From: Haloarcula ordinaria
GTDB lineage: Archaea; Halobacteriota; Halobacteria; Halobacteriales; Haloarculaceae
Direction: 5' to 3'
DNA: 64,000 bases
NCBI RefSeq assembly: GCF_029338275.1
Contig: NZ_CP119789.1
Coordinates: 124,001-188,000 of the forward strand
The translations under genes were made by a program, and so were the position numbers. Numbering within the stretch: position 1 is the stretch's first letter; every line of letters starts with the position of its first letter. The notes under the pieces are model-generated. The model saw only the letters and a list, made by a program, of their open reading frames with translations, was not told the DNA's origin and searched no databases. Positions 7,197-16,069 of this stretch are shown piece by piece.

Positions 7197-9374
7197 ATGA
7201 GACTCATTGTTAAGCCACTCGACAGGCAAATTGCAGGGAAGGGTATCGCAGCAATAGACCGGGAAGCGATGTCAGAGCCCGGCATCGAGAATGGCGATTT
7301 CGTCACTATCGAAGGAAAGACCGGGACTGCAGTTGTCCGTGTCAGGCAAGGACAAGCCGGCGAGCGACAGCGCGGCATCATCGGCATCGACGGGCAAACA
7401 CGCAAGACAATCGGTGCCCGACTCGACCGAATCGTTTCTGTCGAAGAAGCCGATGTCGAGCCAGCAAGCCACTTGTCGATTGCACTCCCTGACGGCCTGC
7501 AAATCCGTGGCGACCTCGCGCCATATCTCCGCGAAAAGCTCGCCAACCGAGCTGTACAGGCAGGACAGACCGTCCCGCTCTCGCTCGGACTCGGCTCTGT
7601 GATGGGGCGCTCGAACCGCCGCATTCCGATCCGTATCGTCGACAGCGACCCTGGGGGGACCGTAATCGTCACGCAAGCAACCACCGTCGAGGTCGTCGAG
7701 CAGTCCGCTGAATCTGTCAGCGCCGACCGGACCGGTGAGGCAGCTGACAGTCCAGAATCACCAAGCGTCACCTACGAAGACGTCGGGGGGCTCAACGACG
7801 AACTCGACCAAGTTCGGGAAATGATAGAGCTGCCGATGACCCATCCCGAGCTGTTTCAGGCACTCGGTATCGAACCACCGCAGGGCGTTTTGCTCCACGG
7901 CCCGCCCGGGACCGGCAAAACGTTGATAGCGAAGGCAGTCGCCAACGAAATAGACGCCAACTTCTCGACGATTTCCGGCCCGGAAATCATGTCGAAATAC
8001 CACGGCGAAAGCGAGGAGCGACTCCGTGAGGTCTTCGAGGAGGCTGGCGAAAACGAGCCGTCGATAATCTTCATCGACGAAATCGACTCCATCGCCCCGA
8101 AGCGAGATGATACGCAGGGTGAGGTCGAGCGCCGAGTGGTAGCGCAGTTGCTCTCCCTGATGGACGGGCTGGAAGACCGCGGTCAAGTGACGGTCATCGG
8201 GACGACCAACCGTGTCGATTCGATCGACAACGCGCTCCGACGTGGCGGCCGGTTTGACCGCGAGATCGAAATCGGCGCCCCTGATACCACGGGCCGACAC
8301 GAGGTCCTCCAGATCCACACCCGAGAGATGCCTATCGCCGACGACGTCGATCTCCAGCAGTACGCCGACAACACGCACGGCTTCGTGGGCGCAGACCTCG
8401 AAAGCCTCGTCCGCGAGGCGGCGATGAACGCGCTCCGTCGCGTCCGTCCGGACCTTGACCTGGAAGGCGACGAGATTAGCGCCGAGACGCTCGAAAGGCT
8501 GGAAGTAACCGAGAAGGATTTCCGGTCGGCGCTCCGGGAGATTGACCCCAGCGCACTTCGCGAAGTGTTCGTCGAGAAACCCGATGTCACGTGGGACGAC
8601 GTGGGTGGTCTCGCTGAGACCAAGGAGCGACTGCAGGAGGCCATCGAGTGGCCTCTCGCCTATCCGGATGCGTACAAGCAGGTCGACCTCCAGTCGACAA
8701 AAGGGATTCTGTTGCATGGGCCGCCCGGCACGGGGAAGACACTCTTGGCGAAGGCTGTCGCGAACGAAGCCCAGTCGAACTTCATCTCGGTGAAGGGGCC
8801 GGAACTATTCGACAAGTACGTCGGCGAAAGCGAGAAGGGGGTCCGGGAAATCTTCGAGAAGGCTCGCTCGAATGCCCCCACCGTCATCTTCTTCGACGAA
8901 ATCGACGCCATCGCAAGCAAGCGTGGCAGCGGTAGCGGAGACAATCAGGTCGGTGAGCGCGTGGTTTCGCAGTTGCTGACTGAACTCGACGGGCTGGAAG
9001 AGTTGGAGGATGTGGTCGTTATCGCGGCTACGAACCGGCCAGACCTCATCGACGACGCGCTCACCCGTGCGGGCCGAATCGAGCGGAAGATCGAGGTCGG
9101 TGCGCCTGACGAGGCAACTCGACGTGAGATTCTGACGATCCATACCCGCAAGCGGCCACTGGCCGACGATGTCGATCTCGACCAACTTGCTGCTGACATG
9201 GATGGCCTGGTGGGTGCCGATGTGGCCGCACTGTGTCGCGGCGCGGCCACTGCTGCCGTTCGTGAGCACGTCCGGTCCCAGTCCGGTGACGAACCGACGG
9301 CTGTCGAGGATATCGTACTGACGCAAGCGCATTTCGAGGCGGCACTCGAAGAGATAACCGCAGACGACGCCTAA
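7197..9374 (+). CDS. CDC48/VCP-like AAA+ ATPase
   Basis: A 725-residue protein with the full CDC48 plan: an N-terminal double-psi barrel and adaptor domain (about 1-180, [11 protein letters not shown]), then two AAA modules. Each has Walker A GPPGTGKT, Walker B (IIFIDEID and VIFFDEID) and arginine-finger regions ([20 protein letters not shown]). Family members unfold or extract proteins, often feeding the proteasome. It lies inside the AT-richer island and uses more A/T-ending codons than core genes here, so it is probably an acquired extra paralogue. ATG 7197 was chosen to match the conserved family start. An in-frame upstream codon (7152) would add 15 unusual residues. Confidence 0.92.
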   Translation: MRLIVKPLDRQIAGKGIAAIDREAMSEPGIENGDFVTIEGKTGTAVVRVRQGQAGERQRGIIGIDGQTRKTIGARLDRIVSVEEADVEPASHLSIALPDGLQIRGDLAPYLREKLANRAVQAGQTVPLSLGLGSVMGRSNRRIPIRIVDSDPGGTVIVTQATTVEVVEQSAESVSADRTGEAADSPESPSVTYEDVGGLNDELDQVREMIELPMTHPELFQALGIEPPQGVLLHGPPGTGKTLIAKAVANEIDANFSTISGPEIMSKYHGESEERLREVFEEAGENEPSIIFIDEIDSIAPKRDDTQGEVERRVVAQLLSLMDGLEDRGQVTVIGTTNRVDSIDNALRRGGRFDREIEIGAPDTTGRHEVLQIHTREMPIADDVDLQQYADNTHGFVGADLESLVREAAMNALRRVRPDLDLEGDEISAETLERLEVTEKDFRSALREIDPSALREVFVEKPDVTWDDVGGLAETKERLQEAIEWPLAYPDAYKQVDLQSTKGILLHGPPGTGKTLLAKAVANEAQSNFISVKGPELFDKYVGESEKGVREIFEKARSNAPTVIFFDEIDAIASKRGSGSGDNQVGERVVSQLLTELDGLEELEDVVVIAATNRPDLIDDALTRAGRIERKIEVGAPDEATRREILTIHTRKRPLADDVDLDQLAADMDGLVGADVAALCRGAATAAVREHVRSQSGDEPTAVEDIVLTQAHFEAALEEITADDA

Positions 9375-9461
9375 TTCGAAGAACAGCCGTTCGCTCGTGG
9401 CGTCTGTCGTGGGCAGCCAAAACGAATCCTTATCCGTCGGCCGGCACTCCCACGAGTGGAT

Positions 9462-9698
9462 ATGGGATTTCTTGATTCCTTCGGCGCGTTAGTGAGTAGT
9501 ATCATCGCGGCAATCGTGATGTTGGTGTTTGCGATAGTCAGTTTCTTCATAACTGTGTTCATCGTCCAGGCCGGCGCAGGGCTGGCCGGTTACTCACCGA
9601 GCGGGGAGTTCGTCGTGCTTTCGGCCGCGATCTTGGCGACGGGCGCAATCGTGGCCGGTGCGACACCGATGTCGAGTCTCGGCGGGGTCTACGAATAG
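9462..9698 (+). CDS. Small two-helix membrane protein
   Basis: A 78-residue protein with a long hydrophobic helix (about 10-42) and a second one (about 50-68). A TATA-like ATCCTTATCC lies about 25-35 bases upstream of ATG 9462, suggesting a leaderless transcript. The GTG 6 bases earlier is a weaker choice. It follows cdc48 without a repeat between them, so the two form one cassette. I do not recognise a family. Confidence 0.6.
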   Translation: MGFLDSFGALVSSIIAAIVMLVFAIVSFFITVFIVQAGAGLAGYSPSGEFVVLSAAILATGAIVAGATPMSSLGGVYE

Positions 9699-9751
9699 CG
9701 ATACCGCACTTGTCTCTCTACTGAGTCTGTGATTGGTTGGTGAGCAATGTG

Positions 9752-9781
9752 CCCTGCGAGATACGCGCTGTGTATAGTGCG
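9752..9781 (+). repeat. Island palindromic repeat, left-type unit (copy 2)
   Basis: A unit CCTGCGAGATACGCGCTG followed by TGTATAGTGCG. It keeps the ATAC...GTAT inner arms and the GTGC-like outer arm of the family. It separates the 9462 gene from the 9817 gene. Confidence 0.65.
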
Positions 9782-9816
9782 AACTCTTTTGTTGGTCGGT
9801 AGAGGGAAAAAATGCT

Positions 9817-9984
9817 ATGGAGAAGACAGAGGGTGAGCTTCTCGGCGTCCAGTTAACACTCGTCGGACTGCTTCTCGTAGTATTCTTTGAGGGTGTCTTT
9901 CCGTATCCATTGGTGGGGCTGTTATTCGGTGTTGTTGGAACAGCTGTTTTCCTGACTGCACTGATTTCAGAGACTTGGCCCTGA
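9817..9984 (+). CDS. 55-residue two-helix membrane peptide
   Basis: A short gene starting MEKTEGELLGVQLTLVG and ending LTALISETWP, with two hydrophobic segments (about 9-26 and 31-50). It starts with either ATG 9817 or an out-of-frame neighbour at 9812, and only 9817 gives this frame. A purine-rich AGAGGGAAAA lies just upstream and may act as a ribosome site. It is bracketed by repeat copies 2 and 3. No family is recognised and the coding status is inferred from composition. Confidence 0.45.
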   Translation: MEKTEGELLGVQLTLVGLLLVVFFEGVFPYPLVGLLFGVVGTAVFLTALISETWP

Positions 9985-10037
9985 TATCTGAATACCTATA
10001 TTGGCCGATCAAGCCTGTTCAATCTGAAACTGGTCCT

Positions 10038-10070
10038 GTGCGAGATACGCGCCCTCCATCTTGCATAGTC
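10038..10070 (+). repeat. Island palindromic repeat, left-type unit (copy 3)
   Basis: Starts GTGCGAGATACGCGCC, identical to the start of better units, then diverges (CTCCATCTTGCATAGTC). The following bases contain a linker-like CCTGTCAGGCG at about 10,099, so a decayed second half may reach about 10,130. Confidence 0.55.
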
Positions 10071-10152
10071 CGGAAATACCATATCGGACCTGTCAGGCGT
10101 AGGTTTACAGACTGTGGCAACAGCTATTTCGATTCGTTTACCGGTGATGGAC

Positions 10153-10469
10153 TTACCGGAGAGCGTCGGCAGTGGCTCTCCCGGAGATCCGGATGTATTT
10201 TTGAGCGGTCGCCAGATCGCTCCAGCCCATCAGCGCCTAGAGCGGAACGGGTGCGACTCCTTGATATGCCTGGTAACTGGCAGCAGTCGCGCGGAGACAG
10301 TGAGGATATCTCGCGGCTCCGTCAGTGAACTACAAGCTTCCAGTAGGAGTTCGAACTCGCGATCCGTGAGTACATCCTCGTGGGTATGCAGCGTGATCAA
10401 TGACTGTCTGTGCTGTTCGGCCCACTCGTTCGATTGGTGGTAGTTATCTGTCATCCACCAAGAGAACAC
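10153..10469 (-). pseudogene. Decayed XerC/D-like tyrosine integrase
   Basis: Two fragments of a haloarchaeal tyrosine recombinase are read leftward in different frames. The first (10,469 to 10,230; MTDNYHQSNEWAEQHRQSL, then HEDVLTDREFELLLEACSSL) matches the start of the haloarchaeal integrase core. The second (10,230 to 10,153; MGWSDLATAQKYIRISG, then RATADALR and stop) matches the C-terminal motif that carries the nucleophile Tyr, here the Y of QKYIR. The roughly 200 residues between them, including the catalytic Arg region, are gone. The product cannot be active. It marks the island as a former integrative element. Confidence 0.75.
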
Positions 10470-10590
10470 TCCTACTGAAGATTGTAAGGCTACGTATCGT
10501 CAATACACCAAATCAGGAACTGCTGAATACAGAGGATACATTCAGTAGGGATTGGTTCTGGTTCGTGAGGTGCCGGTGTGTGACTCGCGA

Positions 10591-10761
10591 TTAACTATCC
10601 GGGGACACGTGGACGAGTTGAGGGTAGGGGATGTACGCTACTCGTTTCACATCTCCCCCTTCGACCTCCTTTTTCAAGTGCACGCCGTTCGAACCTTCGA
10701 CGACTTCCTGTACGTCTCTGATTGTGGTTCCGTCGCTGAGTTCGGCAGTCATGCTGAACAT
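10591..10761 (-). CDS. 56-residue acidic small protein
   Basis: A short leftward gene: MFSMTAELSDGTTIRDVQEV, then a mixed charged middle (GVHLKKEVEGGD) and the end IPYPQLVHVSPDS. It may start at ATG 10,761 or at the second Met, ATG 10,752. Composition and codon pattern look like real haloarchaeal protein. It lies between the integrase remnant and repeat copy 4. No family is recognised. Confidence 0.45.
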   Translation of the reverse strand: MFSMTAELSDGTTIRDVQEVVEGSNGVHLKKEVEGGDVKRVAYIPYPQLVHVSPDS

Positions 10762-10866
10762 GTCTGTGGACCGATAGGGTTCGACAGCATATACGTTGCG
10801 TGTATCAATTCAAACAAAAGACTTCGCCCATCAGTCATCTGCTCATAGAAGAGGGAACCGCACCCC

Positions 10867-10946
10867 GCATGCAGCACGGTCGCCGAAATCTACTCAGGTG
10901 TTGTCAGAAGCGACGTGACCGATACAGAGGATAGATGCAGCAATCG
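10867..10946 (+). repeat. Island composite repeat, truncated left unit plus right unit (copy 4)
   Basis: Right half of the first palindrome (GCATGCAGCACGGTCGCC), then the shared linker (AAATCTACTC ... TTGTCAGAAGCGAC), then the second palindrome (GTGACCGATACAGAGGATAG, then ATGCAGCAATCGG). The linker is nearly the same as at 14,620-14,654. Confidence 0.75.
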
Positions 10947-10970
10947 GCTCTCGTTCGATTGGCGTCCGGA

Positions 10971-11327
10971 TCACCGTACGACCGCCCAGAACCGAACGCT
11001 CTCGGGTACGTCCCACAGTATCTCGGGCAGGTCGCTGTCCGCCGGCTGGGTCTCCTCGACTTCGGCACGCCTATGTTCGATGAGGCATCGAACCTCGAAT
11101 CCGGCGTCGACGAGCGCGTCGTGGAGGTCTGCGACCGTGCGGTCGAAGACGGTCAACGTCGAGTCGTAGTCCTCGTCGATCCGTATCTTCCGAGGGCCGG
11201 TATCGAAATAGTCCCCTTCGGCGAGTGCCCGGTCGAGGCGTTCGACCATCTGGAACACCCACTCGGAGGAGGCGATATCGAACCCGTCGTCGGCGAGCGG
11301 AAGGGCAGTCACGTCGCCCTCGACGAA
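10971..11327 (-). pseudogene. Decayed SAM-dependent methyltransferase
   Basis: Read leftward, the frame gives FVEGDVTALPLADDGFDI and SSEWVFQMV, the middle of a class I methyltransferase. It then jumps from DRALAEG to DYFDTGPRKIRIDEDYDS and ends with VPESVRFWAVVR, which looks like a family C-terminus. The N-terminal SAM-binding strand and loop are missing, and the segment after the aromatic motif is deleted. A TGA stands directly before the first recognisable codon. Repeat copy 5 begins 26 bases beyond the break, so the repeat may mark the breakpoint. A GTG at 11,312 could still start a 113-residue product. Confidence 0.6.
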
Positions 11328-11352
11328 TCAAAACATTGTGGTGTCGACGCGG

Positions 11353-11442
11353 GTGACCGACTCGCGCGCTGTATGCAGCAATTCCACCTACTCAGTGTCT
11401 GTCAGTACCAGTGTAAGCGATACAGAGAGTGTATCCAGACAA
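11353..11442 (+). repeat. Island composite repeat, complete (copy 5)
   Basis: First palindrome (GTGACCGACTCGCGCG, then CTGTATGCAGCA), linker (ACCTACTCAGTGTCTGTCAG), second palindrome with clean inner arms (GATACAGAGAGTGTATCC). About 90 bp in total, in the same orientation as all other copies. Confidence 0.8.
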
Positions 11443-11573
11443 CATATAGTATGTACGACTCGCGCTGCAGGCACTGTACGCGGGTTCTACGGCCGTGTCT
11501 CCTCTCGAAGAATATACACAGGTACGAACCACGCTATTTATCGGCTATCGATTGGTAACCTGTGCGAACAAGG

Positions 11574-12398
11574 ATGCGGCAACGTACAGCACGCCTCATA
11601 ATCGGGATGCTCGCAATTGTGTGTCTCGGACTCGTCCTATCTGTCGTCTATCCTTTTACCACGGCCTCGCCACACGGCACGAACCCGTCCGGCGAACGTT
11701 TCACCGTGGGCGAGACAGATGCGTTCAGCGCGACGGGTCGTATCGTCGTCGAGGATGAGACACGACTCGCGTTCGATGGCGCCGTGACCGCCGATGGTGC
11801 ATGGTACCAACGGGTGGTCGATGACGGTGTCGTTTACGAGGAGTATCGGTCTTCGAAGGGTGGGGTGTACCGACGGTTCACAGTCGAGGGCGCCGATGCC
11901 GCCGAGGAGCGTCGAGCGCAACTCACCGAGAACGAAGACCAGACCATCCTCCGTGAATCCCGGGACGGGAACTGCGTGACGTTCATCAGCAAGTCCGAGA
12001 CGAACCCCTCGTCAGAGCCCGTGTCGGGAACGGCATCGGTCTTCGTCAATAACCTCTGGGTCGCTGCGTACGAGGTGACAGAGACGAATTCGGCGGGCGT
12101 GACGACGTACGAGCCACAACCCGGCTGGTACGAGGGCAGCGTCGTGTACCGACTCACCGGCGTCTCTGGGGCCGTCCGTGCTGATGACGAGACGGGGGCA
12201 GTCACCTCGGCGAACGTCTCGTGGACGGTGACACGAGGCGAGACGTATGCTCACTACGTGCTATCCAGGGTGCTGTACTCCGGCTCGACAGGGTCACGAA
12301 CGACGTTTACTTTCGACGCGACTCCCCCTCTCCTCGAGCGACCAGCGTGGGCAACCGACGAGGAGCCGAACGCAACGGCCACCACAGACGCCTGCTGA
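11574..12398 (+). CDS. Secreted or membrane-anchored protein of unknown function
   Basis: A 274-residue protein with an N-terminal hydrophobic segment (about 8-28) after a basic start (MRQRTARLI), then an extracellular-looking, Thr/Glu-rich beta domain. A TATA box CTATTTAT lies about 30 bases before ATG 11,574, supporting this start over the GTG 12 bases earlier. It ends in DEEPNATATTDAC, and the terminal Cys is a curiosity. Haloarchaea have many such surface proteins of unknown role. It lies between repeat copies 5 and 6. Confidence 0.65.
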   Translation: MRQRTARLIIGMLAIVCLGLVLSVVYPFTTASPHGTNPSGERFTVGETDAFSATGRIVVEDETRLAFDGAVTADGAWYQRVVDDGVVYEEYRSSKGGVYRRFTVEGADAAEERRAQLTENEDQTILRESRDGNCVTFISKSETNPSSEPVSGTASVFVNNLWVAAYEVTETNSAGVTTYEPQPGWYEGSVVYRLTGVSGAVRADDETGAVTSANVSWTVTRGETYAHYVLSRVLYSGSTGSRTTFTFDATPPLLERPAWATDEEPNATATTDAC

Positions 12399-12480
12399 CT
12401 GCTGCACCCGACCGTAGCGAGTTGCAACTGCTGGCGTGTTCTAACTGTCCTTACGACTACTGGCCTTGGGCGGGCTCAGT

Positions 12481-12558
12481 CTCTCTGCAGCAGAGTCTTG
12501 GCGAACTACTCAGTGCCTGCCAGTATCGGCGTGCGAGATACAGAGGATGGAGTCAGCA
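12481..12558 (+). repeat. Island composite repeat, left unit degenerate (copy 6)
   Basis: A weak first unit (CTCTCTGCAGCAGAG), a linker (GAACTACTCAGTGCCTGCCAG) and a good second unit GTGCGAGATACAGAGGATGG followed by AGTCAGCA. Confidence 0.7.
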
Positions 12559-12675
12559 AGCCCTTGTTCATGGGATCTTCGTCAGATAATTTTGGTACGG
12601 GTGACAGAACTGGCTTAACGTGGCGCAACGAGATGGTTCCTAAGAAGCGCGTTCATCCAGATATCCGATTACCGG

Positions 12676-13122
12676 ATGCCTCATCTGAATAAAATGGTTT
12701 CCGCCTCACTCCCGCTTGAGATTCAGGCGATTCATCCATCTGCAGTCTATGAGGGACAGGTCTATACACAGGATGCAGTCGTTTCCCTGGCAGATAGTAC
12801 GCACTTCGAGATTTACGACCATAGGACGCTTCTCAACTTAGAACACGTTGGGATGAGCCTATCAATCGAGCTGTTCGTTTTCTTGGCGAATGTGGCCGAA
12901 TTCGACGAGAACGAAAGCAGAGTCGTATTTGATGATGAGGATCAGCCAGTCTTTCAGGGTCAGGTGACCGAGATCAATCGTGACCTCGACAGTAGCCGGG
13001 GCGTTCTGGACGTTGGTGTAGGCACGATTCTGTTCGATCCCTCAGAGGCAGAGAACTCCCTCGAAGTGGGTGACTGGATTCAGATTTCCCGAAATATCCG
13101 ATATCTCGAAGCACTCCACTGA
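12676..13122 (+). CDS. Hypothetical 148-residue protein
   Basis: An acidic soluble protein with strand-rich pattern and segments such as DSTHFEIYDHRTLLNLEHVG and LEVGDWIQISRNIRYLEALH. There are no Cys, membrane helices or known motifs. It starts at ATG 12,676 or 18 bases later (ATG 12,694). It fills one interval between repeat copies 6 and 7. I do not recognise it. Confidence 0.6.
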   Translation: MPHLNKMVSASLPLEIQAIHPSAVYEGQVYTQDAVVSLADSTHFEIYDHRTLLNLEHVGMSLSIELFVFLANVAEFDENESRVVFDDEDQPVFQGQVTEINRDLDSSRGVLDVGVGTILFDPSEAENSLEVGDWIQISRNIRYLEALH

Positions 13123-13144
13123 CTATTGAATCGATAATCAGTGC

Positions 13145-13235
13145 TGACTGTGCGCACTGTATTCAGCACAATCGATAGGATTCACCCGATCTCTGTCAGA
13201 AGCGACCTGCGAGATACAGAGGTTCTATGCAACAG
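13145..13235 (+). repeat. Island composite repeat, complete (copy 7)
   Basis: First unit ends TGCGCACTGTATTCAGCAC, linker ATTCACCCGATCTCTGTCAG then AAGCGAC, second unit CTGCGAGATACAGAGG then TTCTATGCAACAG. About 91 bp. Confidence 0.8.
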
Positions 13236-13415
13236 TCGGCCATCGTTGGTATCGCATCGACTTAGATGAATCAGCCGGTCAGTGGACGGGCGAAGTGATG
13301 TAAAGTGTTCACGCCTCACTGGTTCTGACGAGAGTCGCTCTGACTTCCGGGATTGGTTGTTTCCTTGAGCCACAAGTCAGTACTGGCTCAAACCACGATT
13401 ACAACGACTCGTAAC

Positions 13416-13976
13416 TTAGCAGCCACACCCACAGTCCAAATCGTCGCTACCCGACCCTTCGAAAAAGTCCCGGACATTCGACGAAAGCTGATTGGCCCGG
13501 TTCTCGAGTGATTCACTAGGTCCTGTCCCATTCGATGTAATAGCTTGTACCAACGACTCGACAATAAGTCCAATAGGCGCTGTCGAGTGTTCCTTCCCGC
13601 GGTACCGCCAGAGACGGCAATCGACGTCACCCTCACACGCACAGAGGTCCCCACACGAGTCGCAGGTGTTTTCAATATAGTCGGGCTGGATATCCCGGCC
13701 GTTGATACGAATCGTCGGCGACACGGCCAGTTGGGTCGCTTCAGCGGCATCCAGCGTCGAGACATGAATATCTCTGACAGTAATGCCGACATTCAGCGAT
13801 TCGAAAATCGATTCGATCCGTTCGAGCGCCGCTTGGAGTGCATCTTCAGTCCCCATACATCGCTCGCAAGATTCGTTGTCCAAATAAAGGAAATCGACAG
13901 TAACTGTCCGGCGTGTATACCCTTCGGCAGGTGGTTGAATAACCGATACCGTTCTGGCGTCTGTGGGATTGTCCAT
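13416..13976 (-). CDS. DUF2703 Cys-rich protein
   Basis: A 186-residue protein. The core VDFLYLDNESCERCMGTEDA, the thioredoxin-like layout and SPTIRINGRDIQPDYIENTC fit DUF2703, a family found near arsenic, mercury and other thiol-metal genes. Cys groups are SCERC, TCDSCGDLCACEGDVDC and the very C-terminal DCGCGC, 11 Cys in all, unusual for a haloarchaeal protein. It is divergent from a Cys-rich HxlR regulator across 136 bp, with an AT box (CTCTATATTG, minus sense) about 30 bases upstream of the start. A metal or metalloid thiol role is inferred, not shown. Confidence 0.75.
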   Translation of the reverse strand: MDNPTDARTVSVIQPPAEGYTRRTVTVDFLYLDNESCERCMGTEDALQAALERIESIFESLNVGITVRDIHVSTLDAAEATQLAVSPTIRINGRDIQPDYIENTCDSCGDLCACEGDVDCRLWRYRGKEHSTAPIGLIVESLVQAITSNGTGPSESLENRANQLSSNVRDFFEGSGSDDLDCGCGC

Positions 13977-14112
13977 CGCAGTTCATCATTCGGCTTGGTG
14001 GCCTCTATATTGTTCAGTAATCAGGTATAAACGTGGTTTTCGTAGTGAAACCGCCTGAACTGAGGGGGAGAGACCGAACCTATATTTTGCTATAGCGGCT
14101 GGTACCACAGTA

Positions 14113-14523
14113 ATGACCGGAAGTGAGCAGTGGCAGGCAACATGGCACGGGTTACAGGACATCCTCGGGCCGAAGTGGACGCTACATATCCTTCGGCTCT
14201 TGTCAGAAGAGCCCCAAGGGTTCAACGCTATCCAGCGCGAGCTCGACGGTTTGACCGCACCGATACTCTCTCAACGGCTCAAAGAGCTTCGGTGTCATGG
14301 CCTCGTCGAGCGAATGGTCGCAGAAACGACCCCTCCAACCACGACATACTCACTGACTGAGCAGGGAACTGAAATCACCATTCAGTTGCGAGAGTTGGAA
14401 CCGCTCGTTGAGTTACACGATTATGAAGACGGCCCGGAAGCCGATTGCTGTTTGCCCACCTCTCTGGAGTGTCGCGACGAGGCACTCACGAGCGGATGTG
14501 TAACGACTATTGACCAATGTTGA
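14113..14523 (+). CDS. HxlR-family regulator with Cys-rich tail
   Basis: A 136-residue winged-helix protein. ILGPKWTLHILRLL and ELDGLTAPILSQRLKELRCHGLVER are standard HxlR signatures. Residues 111-136 carry five Cys (DCCLPTSLEC ... SGC ... DQC), which could bind metal or sense thiol stress. The TATA-like TATATTTTGCTATA at 14,081-14,094 sits at leaderless distance from ATG 14,113. It faces the Cys-rich DUF2703 gene and is the obvious candidate to control it. The island context suggests both arrived together. Confidence 0.82.
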   Translation: MTGSEQWQATWHGLQDILGPKWTLHILRLLSEEPQGFNAIQRELDGLTAPILSQRLKELRCHGLVERMVAETTPPTTTYSLTEQGTEITIQLRELEPLVELHDYEDGPEADCCLPTSLECRDEALTSGCVTTIDQC

Positions 14524-14590
14524 CCGTGTGGGTCGATAGATATGTGCTCCATATCGAACGATTCGCTCATCGGAATTTGAATAACTACCT

Positions 14591-14619
14591 GTGTGGGATA
14601 CGCGCGCTGTATGCAGCAC
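14591..14619 (+). repeat. Island repeat, first palindrome of the IS-interrupted copy (copy 8a)
   Basis: One of the clearest left units, 29 bp: GTGTGGGATACGCGCG then CTGTATGCAGCAC, with outer arms GTG/CAC and inner arms GATAC/GTATG. The linker continues to 14,654, where the insertion sequence begins. Confidence 0.85.
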
Positions 14620-14654
14620 GGTCGCAGAAATCTACTCGGAGTCTGTTAGAAGCG

Positions 14655-16057
14655 CATCCGTCTTTAGTTAGGCGAGAAAGCGCGTGACAGCAGCGGCTTA
14701 TCGAGACTACTTTTCGAAAGGAACGAGGAGGCGGCAAGTGTGCACCAAGACGCCTCCTCATCAAGAATCATGCGTCGGCTCACTACACTGTTTCCCTCTG
14801 AGTTCCTCCAAGAGCACGCCGAGGAACTCGGCGTGGTCGAACGAACCCGAACTCTCCAGATCCCCGTCCTCGTGTGGGCGCTCGTGTTCGGCTTCGCCGC
14901 AGGCGAGAGCCGAACACTCGCTGGCTTCCGACGCAGCTACAACTCCACAGCCGACGAATCGATCTCTCCCGGTGGCTTCTATCAACGCCTGACGCCGACA
15001 CTCGCGGAGTATCTCCGCGACCTCGTCGAGCGCGGTCTCGACGAGGTCGCTGTTCCCGATGCTGTTAACGCCGATATCGACCGATTCAGAGACGTCATGA
15101 TCGCCGATGGAACCGTGTTGCGGCTTCACGAGTTCCTTTCCGAGGAGTACGGGGCTCGCCACGAGGAGCAGGCTGGAGCGAAGCTCCACCTGCTCCACAA
15201 CGCCACCGAGCAGATGATCGAACGCATCGACGTGACAGACGAGAAAGCGCACGACAGCACGTTGTTCAACACGGGATCGTGGCTGCAAGGACGGCTTGTT
15301 CTGCTCGATCTTGCGTATTTCAAATACCGCCGCTTCGCGCTGATCGACGAGAACGATGGCTACTTCGTCAGTCGGCTGAAGGAGAACGCAAATCCGGTGA
15401 TAACGGCCGAGTTACGGGAATGGCGCGGCCGCGCCATTCCCTTGGAGGGCGAGAAGATCAACGATGTTTTCGAAGATCTCTCGCGGAAGTACATCGACGT
15501 CGAGGTCGAAGTGGAGTTCAGACGACGAGAGTACAACGGGACGCGGTCGTGGGATAGGAAACGGTTCCGCGTCGTCGGCGTCCGCAACGAGGACGCCGAC
15601 GACTACCATCTATACATGACGAATCTGCCGCGAGAAGAGTTCCTCCCGACCGATCTCGCAACTTTGTATCGGTGTCGATGGGAAGTAGAGACGCTGTTTC
15701 GTGAGTTGAAGACGCAGTACGAACTGGACGAGTTCGACACGAGCAACCCGGACGTGGTGGAGATCCTGCTGTACGCAGCGTTGTTGTCTCTGCTGGTGAG
15801 TCGTGATCTACTGGATCTGGTCACCGAGCAGGCTGATGATGAGATCGTATTCCCGCCAGAACGCTGGGCGGCGACCTTCCGGTCGCACGCCCAGCTCATC
15901 CTCCACGAACTCGGTGAGTACCTCGGCTACTCACCACCGCCGCTGTTGGAGCAGCTGATCCAAGATGCTCAGAAGATCCACAAACAACGACCGGTCCTGC
16001 AAGAGACGCTCGCTACCGCTGCGCAACCGAGGTGTGAGGCCTAACTAAAGACGAATG
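14655..16057 (+). mobile_element. ISH8-like insertion sequence (IS4 family), complete
   Basis: Both ends are visible. The left end is CATCCGTCTTTAGTTAGG and the right end, inverted, is CATTCGTCTTTAGTTAGG, a terminal inverted repeat of about 19 bp with one mismatch. A 10-bp target duplication GTTAGAAGCG lies at 14,645-14,654 and 16,058-16,067. The length of 1,403 bp, 10-bp duplication and IS4-type transposase fit the ISH8 group. It inserted inside the linker of a composite island repeat, and removing it plus one duplication restores a 95-bp copy. Confidence 0.93.
14770..16044 (+). CDS. IS4-family (ISH8-like) transposase
   Basis: A 424-residue transposase filling the insertion sequence. Candidate catalytic residues are the Asp of MIADGTVLRLHEF, the Asp of RLVLLDLAYFKYRRF and the Glu in CRWEVETLFRELK, which with the following Tyr/Arg/Lys matches the YREK region of IS4 enzymes. 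ATG 14,770 was chosen. An in-frame GTG 30 bases upstream gives a slightly longer product. The frame is intact and the element ends match, so it may still be active. Confidence 0.93.
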   Translation: MRRLTTLFPSEFLQEHAEELGVVERTRTLQIPVLVWALVFGFAAGESRTLAGFRRSYNSTADESISPGGFYQRLTPTLAEYLRDLVERGLDEVAVPDAVNADIDRFRDVMIADGTVLRLHEFLSEEYGARHEEQAGAKLHLLHNATEQMIERIDVTDEKAHDSTLFNTGSWLQGRLVLLDLAYFKYRRFALIDENDGYFVSRLKENANPVITAELREWRGRAIPLEGEKINDVFEDLSRKYIDVEVEVEFRRREYNGTRSWDRKRFRVVGVRNEDADDYHLYMTNLPREEFLPTDLATLYRCRWEVETLFRELKTQYELDEFDTSNPDVVEILLYAALLSLLVSRDLLDLVTEQADDEIVFPPERWAATFRSHAQLILHELGEYLGYSPPPLLEQLIQDAQKIHKQRPVLQETLATAAQPRCEA

Positions 16058-16069
16058 GTTAGAAGCGTT

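Noticed and set aside
10552..10848. 98-codon plus-strand gene
   Set aside because: It is Cys/Phe/His-rich with no family resemblance, and the opposite strand holds a better acidic small gene at 10,591-10,761.
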